DNA of 64,000 nt. Source: Dipteris shenzhenensis. Taxonomy: Eukaryota > Polypodiophyta > Polypodiopsida > Gleicheniales. The stretch lies in NCBI GenBank assembly GCA_047967505.1, contig CM106541.1, one strand, 5' to 3'. Positions 47,501 to 49,983 of the stretch are shown in pieces. Both the position numbers and the translations under genes were made by a program. The notes below the pieces were generated by a model. The model made no database searches, was not told the DNA's origin, and saw only the letters and a list, made by a program, of their open reading frames with translations. The stretch's first letter is position 1. Each line of letters starts with the position of its first letter.

Positions 47501-49707
47501 GCCTACTTTGATATAGCAATATGCTACGCAGTGAGAGACTCTAAAGCCTGTTTTGACATTGTGATGTAATATATATACCTTCATAAGACTAGAATATATC
47601 CGATCTTACAGACTGTCATTTTTTATAGAACAAGTGAAAGGACAAAGGAAAGCAGGAAGTTTGTGAGCGACTTTAGACAAAATTATGAATGCACAAAAAA
47701 AAATTTAAAAATAAAAAAATAAGCATAAAATAAAAATAGAAATGGAAAGTAAAAATTTTATTTAAAAACTTACTAAGCAAAGGTACACTTATGTTCTCAT
47801 CAGTACCCAAGCATAAGCTGCCATCTGGGTTTTGATAGATTCCGCAATATAATATGACTATCCTAAGCTGCAAAACTTCAAACACTCAGCCCTTACCTAA
47901 ACAGAAAAATTCCAAACCCTTTTTTTTATAAAAACTCTTAAAATATTTGCATGGAGAAATTTCCATATACAACTTAGAGCAGCCAAAGGTAGTATCCTCC
48001 TCTCTAGACTTGAAACCCAGCTCCGGTCTTCATAGTAACAATTGCCTAGGCTCAAAAGAAGGAATAAGGCTCGTTGGTTGGACTTGGAGAGTGTTTAAGT
48101 CAAAACCCACAGGCAAAATCAGCTCCCTTCAACTCCCTAGCTCAAACAGTTCCATGAATGGAACTCCTTTTGTAGAACCAAACATTTCGGTAGCAACTCG
48201 GGAAGAAGGGAAGACTCCATGTAGTGATGCTAGTCTATAGCCTTTGAGTCTTTAAGCGAATGGAGCTATTTTTTCTCGAGGTATCACCCGCAAATGGAGC
48301 TTCATCCTCCTTTTCTCTTTTCATTGATCTTGCTATTGTCATCAGCTCCATAAGGCTGGCCATGTGTCTCCCATAAAAGATCAATGAGATGCTGCTGCCA
48401 CTATTTTTCGGCTTCACCTTTCCATCTAAGTTATCTTAATGATCTTTGCTGATTGACTCATCTTCCATTTTGCAAATCATGTTCAACTCTTGGATATAAT
48501 GCTAGTATCCAACAATGACAACGAAACCTGGAAACCTGGGTTGAGTTGTAACAGCCTTATACTGTGGTTTGATACATCGATCACCACATTAAGTGGCAGA
48601 ATTGACCCGTGTTGCTAGGGTCAGCAACATAGAGCGAGATTCCCCACTGACATATTGCAGCTTGTCCACACAGACATTGTTGGGCCAATTGAGACCAAGC
48701 CTTGACCTACTTCATATATAAGTTTGTAAGACTATGTCATCACTTTTTATCGGATTTATATATCGCACAGAAGTCTGATGCTTTGTACTATTTGAAAATA
48801 TTCAAAACAGAAGAAAAATGGAAGTTCTAAGATTTGTAGCAGAAAGTTGAAGTCACATGCCTTTCTTTGATTATGCAAAAGATGAGGGATTAAAAGGAAG
48901 TATACAGTCAGTAAAACGGAGTTCTAAAACGAAAATAGAATGCTTGGTAAATGTGCCAGTGTAATGTCTAAAGATACAAAATGTCTCAAGACTTTTTGGG
49001 TTGAAGCTGGATACAAAATCTGTAAAATGCATCTTTGTTGAGTATGCCGGTATTGACAATGTGCAAGGCCACACAAGGAATTTTCAAATTCGAAAGTGTT
49101 TCCATATGATTGAAACTATTTTGTCTTGAAAGTCTCTACAAGCAAATGTATTTAGGTGAACCGTGAATATAGTCCCAACTGACTAACGTTCTTCGAAAGG
49201 CTCTTCAATAACCCTGCCACTATTAGGACAATATCCTAGCAGACAACTATACTGGTAGATTATCTTGACAATTCATTTTGCTTGAGAGAGTCTGTCCATT
49301 TGTTTCAGCTTAATTTATTACATACAGACGACAAATATTTCATTTGCCTATAAAAGAGGTCCAAATTGTCTAATCCTAACAAGAAGCAAAATGATTCTTG
49401 TTCAATTACCAGTTTAGCAACCCAAAAACACACAACATGCATTTGACACACATGCGTCACACACACACGCACACGCGTGTGTGCACATACAAAACACGCA
49501 ACATGGCTTATTGCATTTCAAATATTCTTTATTGAAAACTGTCCTGCATTTCACAGTTCATCACAAAAAAACTAAATGAGTGACGCATTCACACCTGAAC
49601 AAGTGAGCTAGTACAAACATCTCAACAGTGTGCCTCCCAAGCTCTGTAAGTCGTCTCTCATCCCGATCAACCGAATCTTTTCCAAAGTCGTCTCCTGGAC
49701 CACCATC
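6245..49707 (-). CDS. TRAF1-like: TRAF1A/TRAF1B (MUSE13/14)-like MATH-domain adaptor, 3' part, five exons
   Basis: Exons 49595-49707, 34489-34639, 8640-9127, 8224-8425 and 6245-8029 join in phase (113+151+488+202+1785 = 2739 nt, 912 codons plus stop). All donors are GT and all acceptors AG. The first two exons encode the signature of plant TRAF1A/B proteins: [16 protein letters not shown], then [19 protein letters not shown] and a Lys-rich coiled coil ending TKKKQ, which continues directly as [18 protein letters not shown] in exon three. In Arabidopsis the family consists of cytosolic adaptors that join SCF-CPR1 in turnover of NLR immune receptors and also act in autophagy control; that role is transferred by homology. 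The rest is a poorly conserved Ser/Gln/Pro-rich tail, usual for the family. The N-terminal MATH domain should be encoded by exons upstream on this strand, and none was found up to base 64000. Two introns are 15.0 and 25.4 kb and full of retrotransposons. The exon reading frame itself is unbroken. Confidence 0.9.
8224..8425 (-). CDS. TRAF1-like: TRAF1-like exon: short coiled coil
   Basis: 202-bp exon after acceptor TTGCTCAG, completing the split Arg codon ([16 protein letters not shown]) and ending at donor AAG/GTAGTA in phase 0. The C-terminal part, [20 protein letters not shown] followed by EK, has heptad-like spacing and is probably a second coiled coil. The intron on its 3' side is only 194 bp, in sharp contrast to the giant introns upstream. 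Confidence 0.85.
8613..8666 (-). repeat. 27-bp perfect tandem duplication with two splice donors
   Basis: On the minus strand the unit CAACAG-GTTTGTGAC-TGTTCTTTTTCC occurs twice in a row. Each copy supplies a CAG/GTTTGT donor. The pyrimidine-rich tail of the first copy followed by CAACAG also makes an AG/GT junction that resembles a recursive-splicing site. 27 is a multiple of three, so both products stay in frame. Confidence 0.85.
8640..9127 (-). CDS. TRAF1-like: TRAF1-like exon: basic and acidic low-complexity region
   Basis: 488-bp exon after a good acceptor (TTTTCCCTGTCAG). It opens with [19 protein letters not shown], the basic continuation of the coiled coil, followed by an acidic patch [16 protein letters not shown] and Ser-rich sequence with [14 protein letters not shown]. 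It ends ...HHLVN plus AG in phase 2. The donor region is a perfect 27-bp tandem duplication, so an identical GTTTGTGAC donor lies 27 bp further on (exon end 8613 instead of 8640), in frame. Use of the second donor would add nine residues (NRFVTVLFP-like). Confidence 0.88.
9131..9985. other. Intron sequence without recognised feature
   Basis: Includes a 120-codon open frame on the minus strand (9416-9778) with no motif I recognise; it begins inside the intron and lacks splice support. Otherwise plain AT-rich intron sequence. Confidence 0.35.
9986..10330 (-). repeat. B-family-like copia LTR and 3' end, truncated
   Basis: 10162-10270 resembles the 3' end of element B (41613-41740): a C-run, then GATGG..TGGAGTA.TTTTGGAAA..CTCA, and CATCCACAAGGATATAG.. 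ACCTATG. Just left of it the LTR-like sequence ends CCATACA at 10161 before the purine tract complement AATCCCCCC. The outer LTR end is uncertain (about 9990). Confidence 0.55.
10448..10682 (-). pseudogene. Copia gag fragment
   Basis: Translates, with frame jumps, to [12 protein letters not shown] and [13 protein letters not shown]-like sequence. This resembles the gag of element B, which reads [20 protein letters not shown]. Probably part of the same truncated element as the LTR piece at 9986-10330, with pol deleted. Confidence 0.5.
10705..10850 (+). pseudogene. Copia gag N-terminus, opposite strand
   Basis: From the ATG at 10708 the plus strand reads [10 protein letters not shown], then KLDGTNYST, a stop, and [16 protein letters not shown]. 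This is the classic gag start of Ty1/copia elements (compare [10 protein letters not shown] and [11 protein letters not shown] in element B). It is cut off after about 50 codons. Confidence 0.6.
10958..10991. repeat. Poly-G tract
   Basis: A run of about 30 bases that is almost pure G, interrupted by single T and A bases; a G-quadruplex candidate on the plus strand. Confidence 0.9.
10992..11235. repeat. Diverged repeat, second copy at 21790-22285
   Basis: Shares CTAGGGTTGCTAGGATGCT near its start, then ATGCCAAAATGGGATTCTAC, CAGGGCTTCTAGCTCCAAGC and TTGTCCTTGTGCA with the region at 21790-22285 in the same orientation. The second copy is longer because of an internal degenerate tandem array. 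The two copies lie on either side of LINE1, which is interrupted by G1. Confidence 0.75.
11262..11369 (+). pseudogene. LINE1 reverse transcriptase fragment, left of G1
   Basis: The plus strand reads [20 protein letters not shown] followed by [13 protein letters not shown]. The GLKVNLxKTKVMIF motif is typical of the RT palm/thumb of plant and other LINE elements. The frame is cut by the end of chromovirus G1, and the C-terminal part of the same kind of element resumes at 20279. Confidence 0.7.
11357..11855 (-). repeat. 3' LTR of chromovirus G1
   Basis: About 490 bp matching 19727-20212 at an offset of about 8.36 kb in direct orientation, with scattered substitutions. It includes a CGTACGG-rich block at 11367-11410 and a GAGAGTGAGGGGAGAGAGA tract. 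The inner end starts TGTTGTAATGG on the minus strand; the outer end may be TCTCAACA/ (11357). The outermost 10-15 bases differ between the two copies, so exact termini are uncertain. Confidence 0.7.
12124..17291 (-). pseudogene. Ty3/gypsy chromovirus G1, gag-pol, inactivated
   Basis: Gag starts at 17291. In order: a Met/Gly/Pro-rich N-terminus; a retrotransposon gag domain (15791-16438; [17 protein letters not shown]); a zinc knuckle [14 protein letters not shown]; a protease with [12 protein letters not shown]; an RT with [20 protein letters not shown] and catalytic FFDDIIVFS; RNase H; an integrase with zinc-finger [18 protein letters not shown]...CITC; and a C-terminal chromodomain ([17 protein letters not shown]). 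The chromodomain places it in the chromoviruses, which direct integration through chromatin marks. Inactivation: in-frame TAG stops at 17127, 15791, 14798, 14099, 13857, 13323 and 12904, and frameshifts near 15600, 15020 and 13165. Apart from these the coding sequence is well preserved. Confidence 0.9.
17292..19708 (-). repeat. Region between G1 gag and 5' LTR, with long diverged inverted repeat
   Basis: 2.4 kb without coding sequence. Bases 18395-18545 and 18885-19040 are diverged inverted copies of each other (shared blocks AAATACC..GGGGCG, TTTGGGGCCA and GAGCAGGGGCATTCTAGCCTC). TGTCACGAGGGCGTGAAA at 17338 on the plus strand is matched 17 of 18 by the minus strand at 20283. It looks like two LTR-type sequences facing each other. 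No clear primer binding site was found. Confidence 0.55.
19709..20212 (-). repeat. 5' LTR of chromovirus G1
   Basis: Direct repeat of the 3' LTR (11357-11855). Carries the same CGTACGG palindromic block (19718-19770). The minus-strand start is TGTTGTAATGG at about 20208; it ends ...GTGTTCA near 19709. Substitutions against the 3' copy and the stop codons in G1 agree that this is an old insertion. Confidence 0.7.
20279..21515 (+). pseudogene. LINE1 ORF2 C-terminal part
   Basis: Across small frame breaks the plus strand encodes the post-RT region of a [43 protein letters not shown], then a zinc-ribbon-like [20 protein letters not shown] (Cys-X2-Cys ... His-X-Cys type) near 20870-21000, and [20 protein letters not shown]. 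The region ends in an Asp-rich [13 protein letters not shown] tract. The order matches LINE elements whose C-terminus binds RNA or DNA through a Cys/His cluster. Together with 11262-11369 this is one LINE split by G1; about 100 residues between the pieces are not visible. Confidence 0.7.
21620..21696 (+). repeat. LINE1 3' tail
   Basis: TCTCATAGACCCAT.GGTCTTCCCAAGAC, then AATAAAC and a (TTTC)n run. The same motif closes a different insertion at 24630-24685, so it is the conserved 3' end of a LINE or LINE-dependent SINE family. Confidence 0.6.
21694..22392. repeat. Repeat block with terminal duplication and degenerate tandem array
   Basis: 21694-21786 and 22299-22392 are about 90% alike (CGCTCTCCAAATTTATGAA..GTACATTTTCTGTTCT). 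Between them is the second copy of the 10992-11235 repeat, enlarged by about four degenerate 60-75 bp units with the pattern ATCTCCCTAG..CC..GTGCTTT..AAGA..GATTTGG..ACATGG. A tandem-repeat-carrying non-coding element of unknown class. Confidence 0.6.
22393..23489. other. Intron sequence without recognised gene
   Basis: Short frames only; near 23200-23480 the sequence begins to look like the N-terminal part of a decayed gag gene (polar, Asn/Gln/Glu-rich), but no motif is certain. Confidence 0.35.
23490..24480 (+). pseudogene. Retrotransposon gag remnant with microsatellite-flanked tandem duplication
   Basis: The translation includes [20 protein letters not shown] followed by [17 protein letters not shown], a gag-type helix pattern of gypsy elements. 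The segment 23961-24118 is repeated at 24220-24376 (offset 259), and each copy ends in a CT run (24119-24151, 24183-24217, 24376-24421), the last followed by (TGTA)n. The long Leu-Ser frames here are translated microsatellite. Confidence 0.6.
24600..24690 (+). repeat. LINE/SINE-type 3' tail, second copy
   Basis: TAGTCTCATAGACCCAT..GGTCTTC..CAGACGTTAATCT followed by (CT)n, closely matching the LINE1 tail at 21620-21696. Confidence 0.5.
24687..24842 (+). repeat. Two-copy 75-bp tandem repeat at an LTR 3' end
   Basis: The unit CCATTTTCAATTCTCCCCCT...CCCTACCCTTTTAT occurs at 24687-24763 and 24764-24838. A primer binding site follows directly, so this is probably the end of an LTR. Confidence 0.65.
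24843..24854 (+). promoter_or_regulatory. Primer binding site, initiator Met tRNA type
   Basis: TGGTATCAGAGC, the standard complement of the plant initiator-Met tRNA 3' end, right after a pyrimidine-rich LTR-like sequence. No matching gag-pol follows, so only the 5' end of this element remains. Confidence 0.75.
24855..25739. other. Leader-like sequence without recognised gene
   Basis: A 128-codon minus-strand frame at 25330-25716 has no recognisable motif. No gag or pol motif was found behind the primer binding site. Confidence 0.35.
25740..25925. repeat. Degenerate array of GGTTAG/TTAACT-type short repeats
   Basis: Many spaced copies of AGGTTAG, GTTGACTAGGTTAG, GTTAACTTAGG and TCTAACTAGG within 190 bases. 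Similar in flavour to the hairpin array at 53820-54070. Confidence 0.6.
25926..27169. other. Intron sequence without recognised gene
   Basis: Only short, overlapping frames (all under 100 codons away from the 3' end) with no named motif. Probably repeat debris. Confidence 0.35.
27170..27960 (+). repeat. LTR-like sequence with TATA box
   Basis: Contains repeated GGCCAG/GTCGG..GGCCA motifs (27370-27500) and TATAAAAGG at 27518-27526, then an untranslated-looking stretch and an AAGTAAAGAAG stretch near 27930. The layout is that of an LTR with U3 and R; its ends and target duplication could not be placed. Confidence 0.45.
27518..27526 (+). promoter_or_regulatory. TATA box of the LTR-like sequence
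   Basis: TATAAAAGG, a strong plant core-promoter match, inside an LTR-like region and pointing antisense to the host gene. Confidence 0.5.
28025..29230 (+). other. Coding-like sequence of unknown origin, broken
   Basis: Several consecutive plus-strand frames (28025-28354, 28260-28655, on to about 28850) have protein-like composition, for example [16 protein letters not shown] and [17 protein letters not shown], then FDYFVVRG. I do not recognise a family. Frame changes and stops show it is not intact. It may be a decayed mobile-element protein or a captured gene fragment. Confidence 0.3.
29505..29558. repeat. (CT)n(CA)n compound microsatellite
   Basis: About 34 bases of CT followed by about 20 bases of CA. 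A TATAAAAG stands 50 bases upstream (about 29451). Confidence 0.9.
29837..30364 (-). pseudogene. LINE2 ORF2 post-RT C-terminal part
   Basis: [20 protein letters not shown] and [17 protein letters not shown], followed in another frame by [18 protein letters not shown]. The spacing and content match the C-terminal part of plant L1 ORF2. The remaining 100 bases to the poly-A tail are 3' UTR. Confidence 0.6.
30365..31671 (-). pseudogene. LINE2 ORF2: apurinic-like endonuclease and linker
   Basis: Starts [13 protein letters not shown], with the first catalytic motif SWNVNG of the endonuclease/exonuclease/phosphatase fold, then LLLQEHTLS (catalytic Glu) and further on [14 protein letters not shown] (the SDH motif near the C-terminal end of the domain). 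The following linker has [14 protein letters not shown], the region just before RT in L1 ORF2. A frame break lies near 31260. After [12 protein letters not shown] the sequence jumps to post-RT sequence, so the palm with the catalytic YxDD box is missing. Confidence 0.75.
31668..33580 (-). pseudogene. LINE2 ORF1: RNA-binding protein with CCHC knuckle
   Basis: The N-terminal part (32946-33368) reads [19 protein letters not shown] and [15 protein letters not shown], a DUF4283-type RNA-binding fold found in plant L1 ORF1 proteins. It is followed by the CCHC knuckle [14 protein letters not shown] (about 32890-32935), a long Pro/Ser-rich linker and a C-terminal domain ending ...LFVAHLPSS just before ORF2. 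In L1 elements this protein coats element RNA. It is broken by frame changes near 33370 and 32700 and by a TGA at about 32100 (CGA expected). Confidence 0.7.
33590..34160. repeat. 570-bp strongly G-skewed tract
   Basis: Nearly all purine with long G runs on the plus strand (C runs on the strand of LINE2). It sits at the 5' end of LINE2 and probably is its 5' UTR. The long Pro/Ser-rich frames here are by-products of base skew. Confidence 0.8.
34489..34639 (-). CDS. TRAF1-like: TRAF1-like exon: coiled-coil segment
   Basis: 151-bp exon. The acceptor is TTTGCAG at 34640-34646 and the donor is GTTTGT starting at 34488. It completes the split Ser codon and then reads [20 protein letters not shown], an acidic run REEEAAG, and a Lys/Glu-rich helix ending [11 protein letters not shown] long charged coiled coil here is diagnostic of the plant TRAF1A/B family. 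It ends in phase 0, matching the GCT (Ala) codon that opens the exon 25.4 kb downstream. It is an island between a LINE (ending 34190) and copia element B (starting 34907). Confidence 0.9.
34907..35028 (-). repeat. 3' LTR of copia B, outer part
   Basis: 122 bp matching 46982-47103. Cut by element A at ACTTG. Confidence 0.92.
35029..35238 (+). repeat. 5' LTR of copia A
   Basis: 210 bp, TGTTGGGG...CTCTCA. It contains a perfect 28-bp palindrome centred on CTTAAG at 35084-35111, an AT-rich TTAATTAAAGAATTAAAA block and a CT-rich end. No conventional TATAAA is obvious; the TAATAAAAC at 35126 could be a core-promoter or polyadenylation signal. Confidence 0.96.
35241..35252 (+). promoter_or_regulatory. 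Primer binding site of copia A
   Basis: TGGTATCAGAGC two bases after the LTR end (CA/AC/TGG); initiator-Met tRNA type. Confidence 0.95.
35253..37031 (+). other. 1.8-kb leader of copia A
   Basis: Unusually long sequence between PBS and gag. 35290-35350 and 35625-35675 are dense in CGTACGG palindromes; the first 400 bases are GC-rich; T runs occur near 35750 and 35790. Blocks around 36225-36330 are conserved in inverted position in element C (61180-61290), for example GAGTTTACTCGGTCCCTAACT. The overlapping frames on both strands at 35146-35926 are not conserved as proteins. The leader may hold the packaging signal and translation control. Confidence 0.75.
37032..41141 (+). CDS. Copia A gag-pol polyprotein, intact
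   Basis: 1369 codons. The start at 37032 ([20 protein letters not shown]) is chosen because the sister element C starts at the same Met; an in-frame upstream ATG at 36945 adds 29 residues. Domains by residue: gag 10-230; zinc knuckle [14 protein letters not shown] at 235; protease [13 protein letters not shown] with Asp 321; GAG-pre-integrase [13 protein letters not shown]...CDHC near 450-490; integrase core with [19 protein letters not shown] and [12 protein letters not shown]; reverse transcriptase from about 880 with [20 protein letters not shown] and catalytic YVDDM (Asp 1053/1054); RNase H with [29 protein letters not shown] and [15 protein letters not shown]. All catalytic motifs are intact. 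Transcribed antisense to the host gene. Confidence 0.96.
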   Translation: MASGGGDSSILNIKKLEGAHNYALWAEQCLNVLLLKKIAKPIRVKGVKPSDMAADDWEELDLSARAAIMLTISDTLVFNVQAEKTSYGLWQRLEELYAQKSSASKVYWLKKLVDLRMKEGTAMTSHLSEFNAIFTQLIAQGLNLDEEFKATFLLCTLPESWDTFKTTLSNSNATLIYADVESSLLMEEMGRKNNAGSKSSSALQVQDRGRTQQKGRSASKSKSRSQSRGKKDIECFYCGKKGHVKSKCFKFIRDQKAKKAETKDAGNASKGKGKAKADDLDAVTVAAEDSDSDIHDVLCSSAVIAHALVIDGHDMHTWLLDSGASFHVTPHREWFTSYTCTHGVVHLGNNYACQIAGIGSIQIVLPDGQSFMLDGVRHVPQIKKNLISTGLLDDSGYHTTFGDSKWVITDGHTVVAEGFKSDTLYPLYVSSVGNHVVAITELPKVSLWHSRLGHMSVKGMQELSRLGYLPPFSFSDLPTCDHCIFGKHSVTPHTRRTPQNRAPLDLVHTDLCEMPQLSLGGAKYFITFIDDATRKVWVYFLKHKGDALDAFKRFVAQVENRTGRRLKCLRSDNGGEYVSHAFVQFCQAKGIKQELTAPHNASQNGASERMNRTVQEKVRCMLSYAALPHGFWAEAVQTAVHIINRSPNKALELKVPEEVWSGKPPSYKHLRVFGCECFAHVRKDLRTKLDPKSIRCIFMGYGDEGEMGYRLWDPVKRKIIRSNDVIFKEDSVHKEPVQPVEYRRVIYDDVGQPRMPIYMQQQPAADHPVQEGIQAGNQPDDFANDVPLDMAADEAVAQPDMMVQPPVIHEEQAGQQPNPEHFVRRSSRAQRPPVRFVPGANNVADFIMLTDCGEPSSFKEAMGRAEKKKWEKAMQSEMDSLLQNDTWDLVQLPAGRKVLPCKWVYKVKVDSNALPRYKARLVAKGFKQEKGIDFDEIFSPVVKMTTLRAVLALVAHDDMDLCQMDVKTAFLHGDLHDEIYMSQPEGYAVKGKEQLVCKLKWSLYGLKQAPREWYKKFDAFMQSQGYHRCETDHCLYTKRAKDGSLMLLILYVDDMLIASKSQHEISALKKQLHKSFDMKDLGDANHILGMRITRDRSKGLLFLSQKEYIDKVLQRFKMEGGKSISTPLPPHLKLSSKDSPRSDDDKAEMAKVPYASAVGSLMYAMVATRPDIAFAVGVISRYMANPGKRHWEAVKGVLRYLKGTKDLCICYGRQDALVHGFTDSDYAGNANNRKSTTGYIFTFAGGAISWVSRLQKCVALSTTEAEYVAATEACKEAIWLTRLVGDLGITGDIPVLHCDSQSAIMLAKNPVFHQKTKHIEVKYHFIREVLEDKRLELVKVHTDDNPAELLTKSLPTERFAYCRHIIGLG
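41230..41240 (+). promoter_or_regulatory. Polypurine tract of copia A
   Basis: AGGTGGGAGGT directly before the 3' LTR start; the primer for plus-strand DNA synthesis. Element C has the same motif (complement ACCTCCCACCT at 56275). Confidence 0.85.
41241..41450 (+). repeat. 3' LTR of copia A
   Basis: 210 bp, one substitution from the 5' LTR; palindrome at 41296-41323. Followed by target duplication ACTTG. Confidence 0.96.
41456..41612 (-). repeat. 3' LTR of copia B, inner part
   Basis: 157 bp matching 47104-47260 except for single differences (for example GTCCTATGTG here, GTCCTACGTG there). Followed inward by the purine tract complement AAACCCCCCTCC. Confidence 0.92.
41741..45424 (-). CDS. 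Copia B polyprotein, from gag C-terminus through RNase H
   Basis: 1227 codons, open throughout. In order: gag end; zinc knuckle [14 protein letters not shown]; protease [17 protein letters not shown]-pre-integrase [20 protein letters not shown] with CEGC; integrase (HSDVCGPM...[22 protein letters not shown]); reverse transcriptase with [20 protein letters not shown] and catalytic YVDDMLI; RNase H with [17 protein letters not shown] and the typical end [20 protein letters not shown]. All copia domains are present in the usual order (PR-IN-RT-RH). The M at 45424 is an internal Met of the original polyprotein, so this frame alone lacks most of gag. Confidence 0.9.
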   Translation of the reverse strand: MAMGNPDHYSFDQLVTLLLQEEQSRANRQAIIPDHAFASQQTGRGKAPKPMGKPKSAHSSCNSSTHSSCNSSHASKNTADKGKKKRCNYCRNPGHDISECRKRIASEKKKAGLTANASHAIESHEPADASHAHALQDDWAWVVHCSFDPSNADALFTSNDAQSWYFDSGASKHVTSCRQLFHSLADAPRGGTVTCANNASYAVKGVGDVQLTSISSHPVTLTNVLFVPGIEVNLISISAIATSGFRVIFDGYRCLVYDLRDDNAIVLTGTLRKGLYHLDHHAAALYTEALAISDSQLAETHLWHERMGHLNYRALAKLHSHQMANDVPQTHTVSKHVCEGCLLGKMHRFPFQKNCPKLSQRKLQLVHSDVCGPMRTNAIGGYKYFMTLIDDFTRYCWIYPLKAKSEVFLCFQRWLNMVENESGCKLVTLNTDRGGEYMSKEFDAFLSSRGIIHSCTTPYTPQQNPVSERKNRSTMEMARCMLKAKSLPNKFWLDAVMCANYVLNRSPTRALQTMTPYEAWKGRKPSLSHMKVFGSLAYVHVPSQLRHKLDDKAIKCIFIGYSQESRGYRLYQPNTGKIIVSRDVIFAEHSASPLVDCKAKPDIDMFDAFESWLPLPSSEEDFEQQHAPPAGPPQSNNQPQPHADLQASLPAPNDPITHDAVLEERAVNRQQRQVPRWLLDTLRDSKQDQPFAARTRSGNRQHGHFLEFALLATACNEEPLCHKDAFDSKEWMDAMKAELQSIAKNDTWELVDLPPGKHAIGTCWVYKLKRKSDGSIDRYKARLVAKGYAQQQGIDFEETFAPTSRITTIRCVIAIAAHHHWQVHQLDIKTAFLHGDLQEEVYVTQPPGFEVVNSENKVCRLRKALYGLKQAPRAWYAKIHAHLLSLSFQNSPTEPTLYFRGSGSDFLVLILYVDDMLITGPDTQQIAAFKADLQQIFDMSDMGRLHYYLGIQFAHVEGGIMMSQSKYIGQLLDRFQFEDCKPISTPVDPGFKFSAHDGSPPCDITLYQQAVGCLIYLCHTRPDLQYAVSQLSRFMHMPSSQHWQAVKRVFRYLRGTQDLALFYGDQGSLTMHAYTDSDWAGCSDTRVSHTGNCFLLGNSCISWLSKKQPTVATSSREAEYRAAFTATVECVWLRQLLTDLGICQTSSTIVYTDSQSALAIARNPVFHARTKHIEVHYHYVRERLSAGDIELSYLPTEDNIADMFTKALPRPKFEVFRQALHLVPFVT
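45425..46033 (-). pseudogene. Copia B gag
   Basis: Starts [20 protein letters not shown] at 46033, with the gag signature [40 protein letters not shown] and [16 protein letters not shown]. Gag forms the virus-like particle. A single TAG at 45491-45493 ([15 protein letters not shown]) interrupts it; the frame then stays open into pol (45424 down to 41741), so gag and pol were one polyprotein. Confidence 0.85.
46121..46968 (-). other. Leader of copia B with internal repeats and CGTACGG cluster
   Basis: 46553-46905 holds about a dozen GTACGG/CCGTAC motifs. 46315-46410 is a degenerate 20-22 bp tandem array (CTGCAAATCTGACTCAATGTC type). A block of about 65 bp (AAAACAGCAAATTTGGCAAA...) occurs at 46202-46267 and again at 46411-46477. 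No coding sequence is supported. Confidence 0.7.
46969..46980 (-). promoter_or_regulatory. Primer binding site of copia B
   Basis: TGGTATCAGAGC on the minus strand, one base after the LTR end; initiator-Met tRNA type. Confidence 0.92.
46982..47260 (-). repeat. 5' LTR of copia B
   Basis: 279 bp, starting TGTAGGCC and ending ACCTTCA on the minus strand. It contains two stem-loops built from CCTAGGAC..GTCCTAGG and CACATAGGAC..GTCCTA(C)GTG (47109-47162). Next to the PBS on the inner side and to the GGGAC duplication on the outer side. Confidence 0.93.
47266..48639. other. Intron sequence with a promoter-like patch
   Basis: No gene supported. 47287-47294 is TGACGTCA, a palindromic bZIP site, and TATAAAAG follows at 47335-47342 on the plus strand. 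47460-47540 has three copies of TAAAGCCTACTTTGATAT-like sequence. A 97-codon frame at 47947-48240 (plus) has no recognised motif. Confidence 0.45.
48640..49135 (+). pseudogene. Decayed copia integrase remnant
   Basis: The plus strand reads [16 protein letters not shown] (integrase start, near 48655-48705), and further on [17 protein letters not shown] near 49005-49060, which is the LDxKSxKCIFVGY block after the integrase core. Much between is deleted and stops are frequent. An old relic predating B. Confidence 0.65.
49136..49594. other. Intron sequence near the splice donor
   Basis: AT-rich; a CA-rich microsatellite with ACACACACGCACACGCG at 49455-49490. No gene seen. Confidence 0.4.
49595..49707 (-). 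CDS. TRAF1-like: TRAF1-like exon (first visible)
   Basis: Phase-0 exon of 113 bp that begins after an acceptor ending TGCAG and ends on a GTGTGA donor in phase 2. It encodes [16 protein letters not shown], then the highly conserved block [20 protein letters not shown] and F, plus two bases of a Ser codon completed by the next exon. This block is the conserved stretch just before the coiled coil in plant TRAF1A/B proteins. The exon is easy to miss because no start-to-stop reading frame covers it. Confidence 0.88.
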
Positions 49708-49983
49708 CTGCAGCATCAAATTGCTTACCAGAAAGAAAACCAGTCACAATATAACACTTCAGGGTATGCATGTTTGCAACTATCATAGTATTGTACTTCT
49801 AAAACTTGCTCGCGAACTAAAACCAAGACAAGAAATCCATGAAAGTTAAGATTAGCTCGAAATGAGACACAATGCCAGCATAAGAAATGAGAATTAAATG
49901 TTCAACTGATGCAGGCCAAATATGTCTAAATTCTACCCCTCCATGGATGTACCAATCAGCGTGATTATGACATAAACAAACAG
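49708..49983 (-). other. Intron upstream of the first visible exon
   Basis: Acceptor CTGCAG at 49708-49713. No further exon of the TRAF1-like gene is recognisable here or in the remaining 14 kb. Confidence 0.5.

Larger units (their letters stand above)
34640..49594 (-). other. Giant intron, 15.0 kb, holding nested copia elements B and A
   Basis: Donor TTCAG/GTGTGA at 49594 and acceptor TTTGCAG at 34640; the split Ser codon AG/C is restored by splicing. Of 14,955 bases, 12,354 are element B with element A inside it. Removing B and A with their target duplications leaves an ancestral intron of about 2.6 kb, which itself carries an older decayed copia remnant. Confidence 0.85.
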
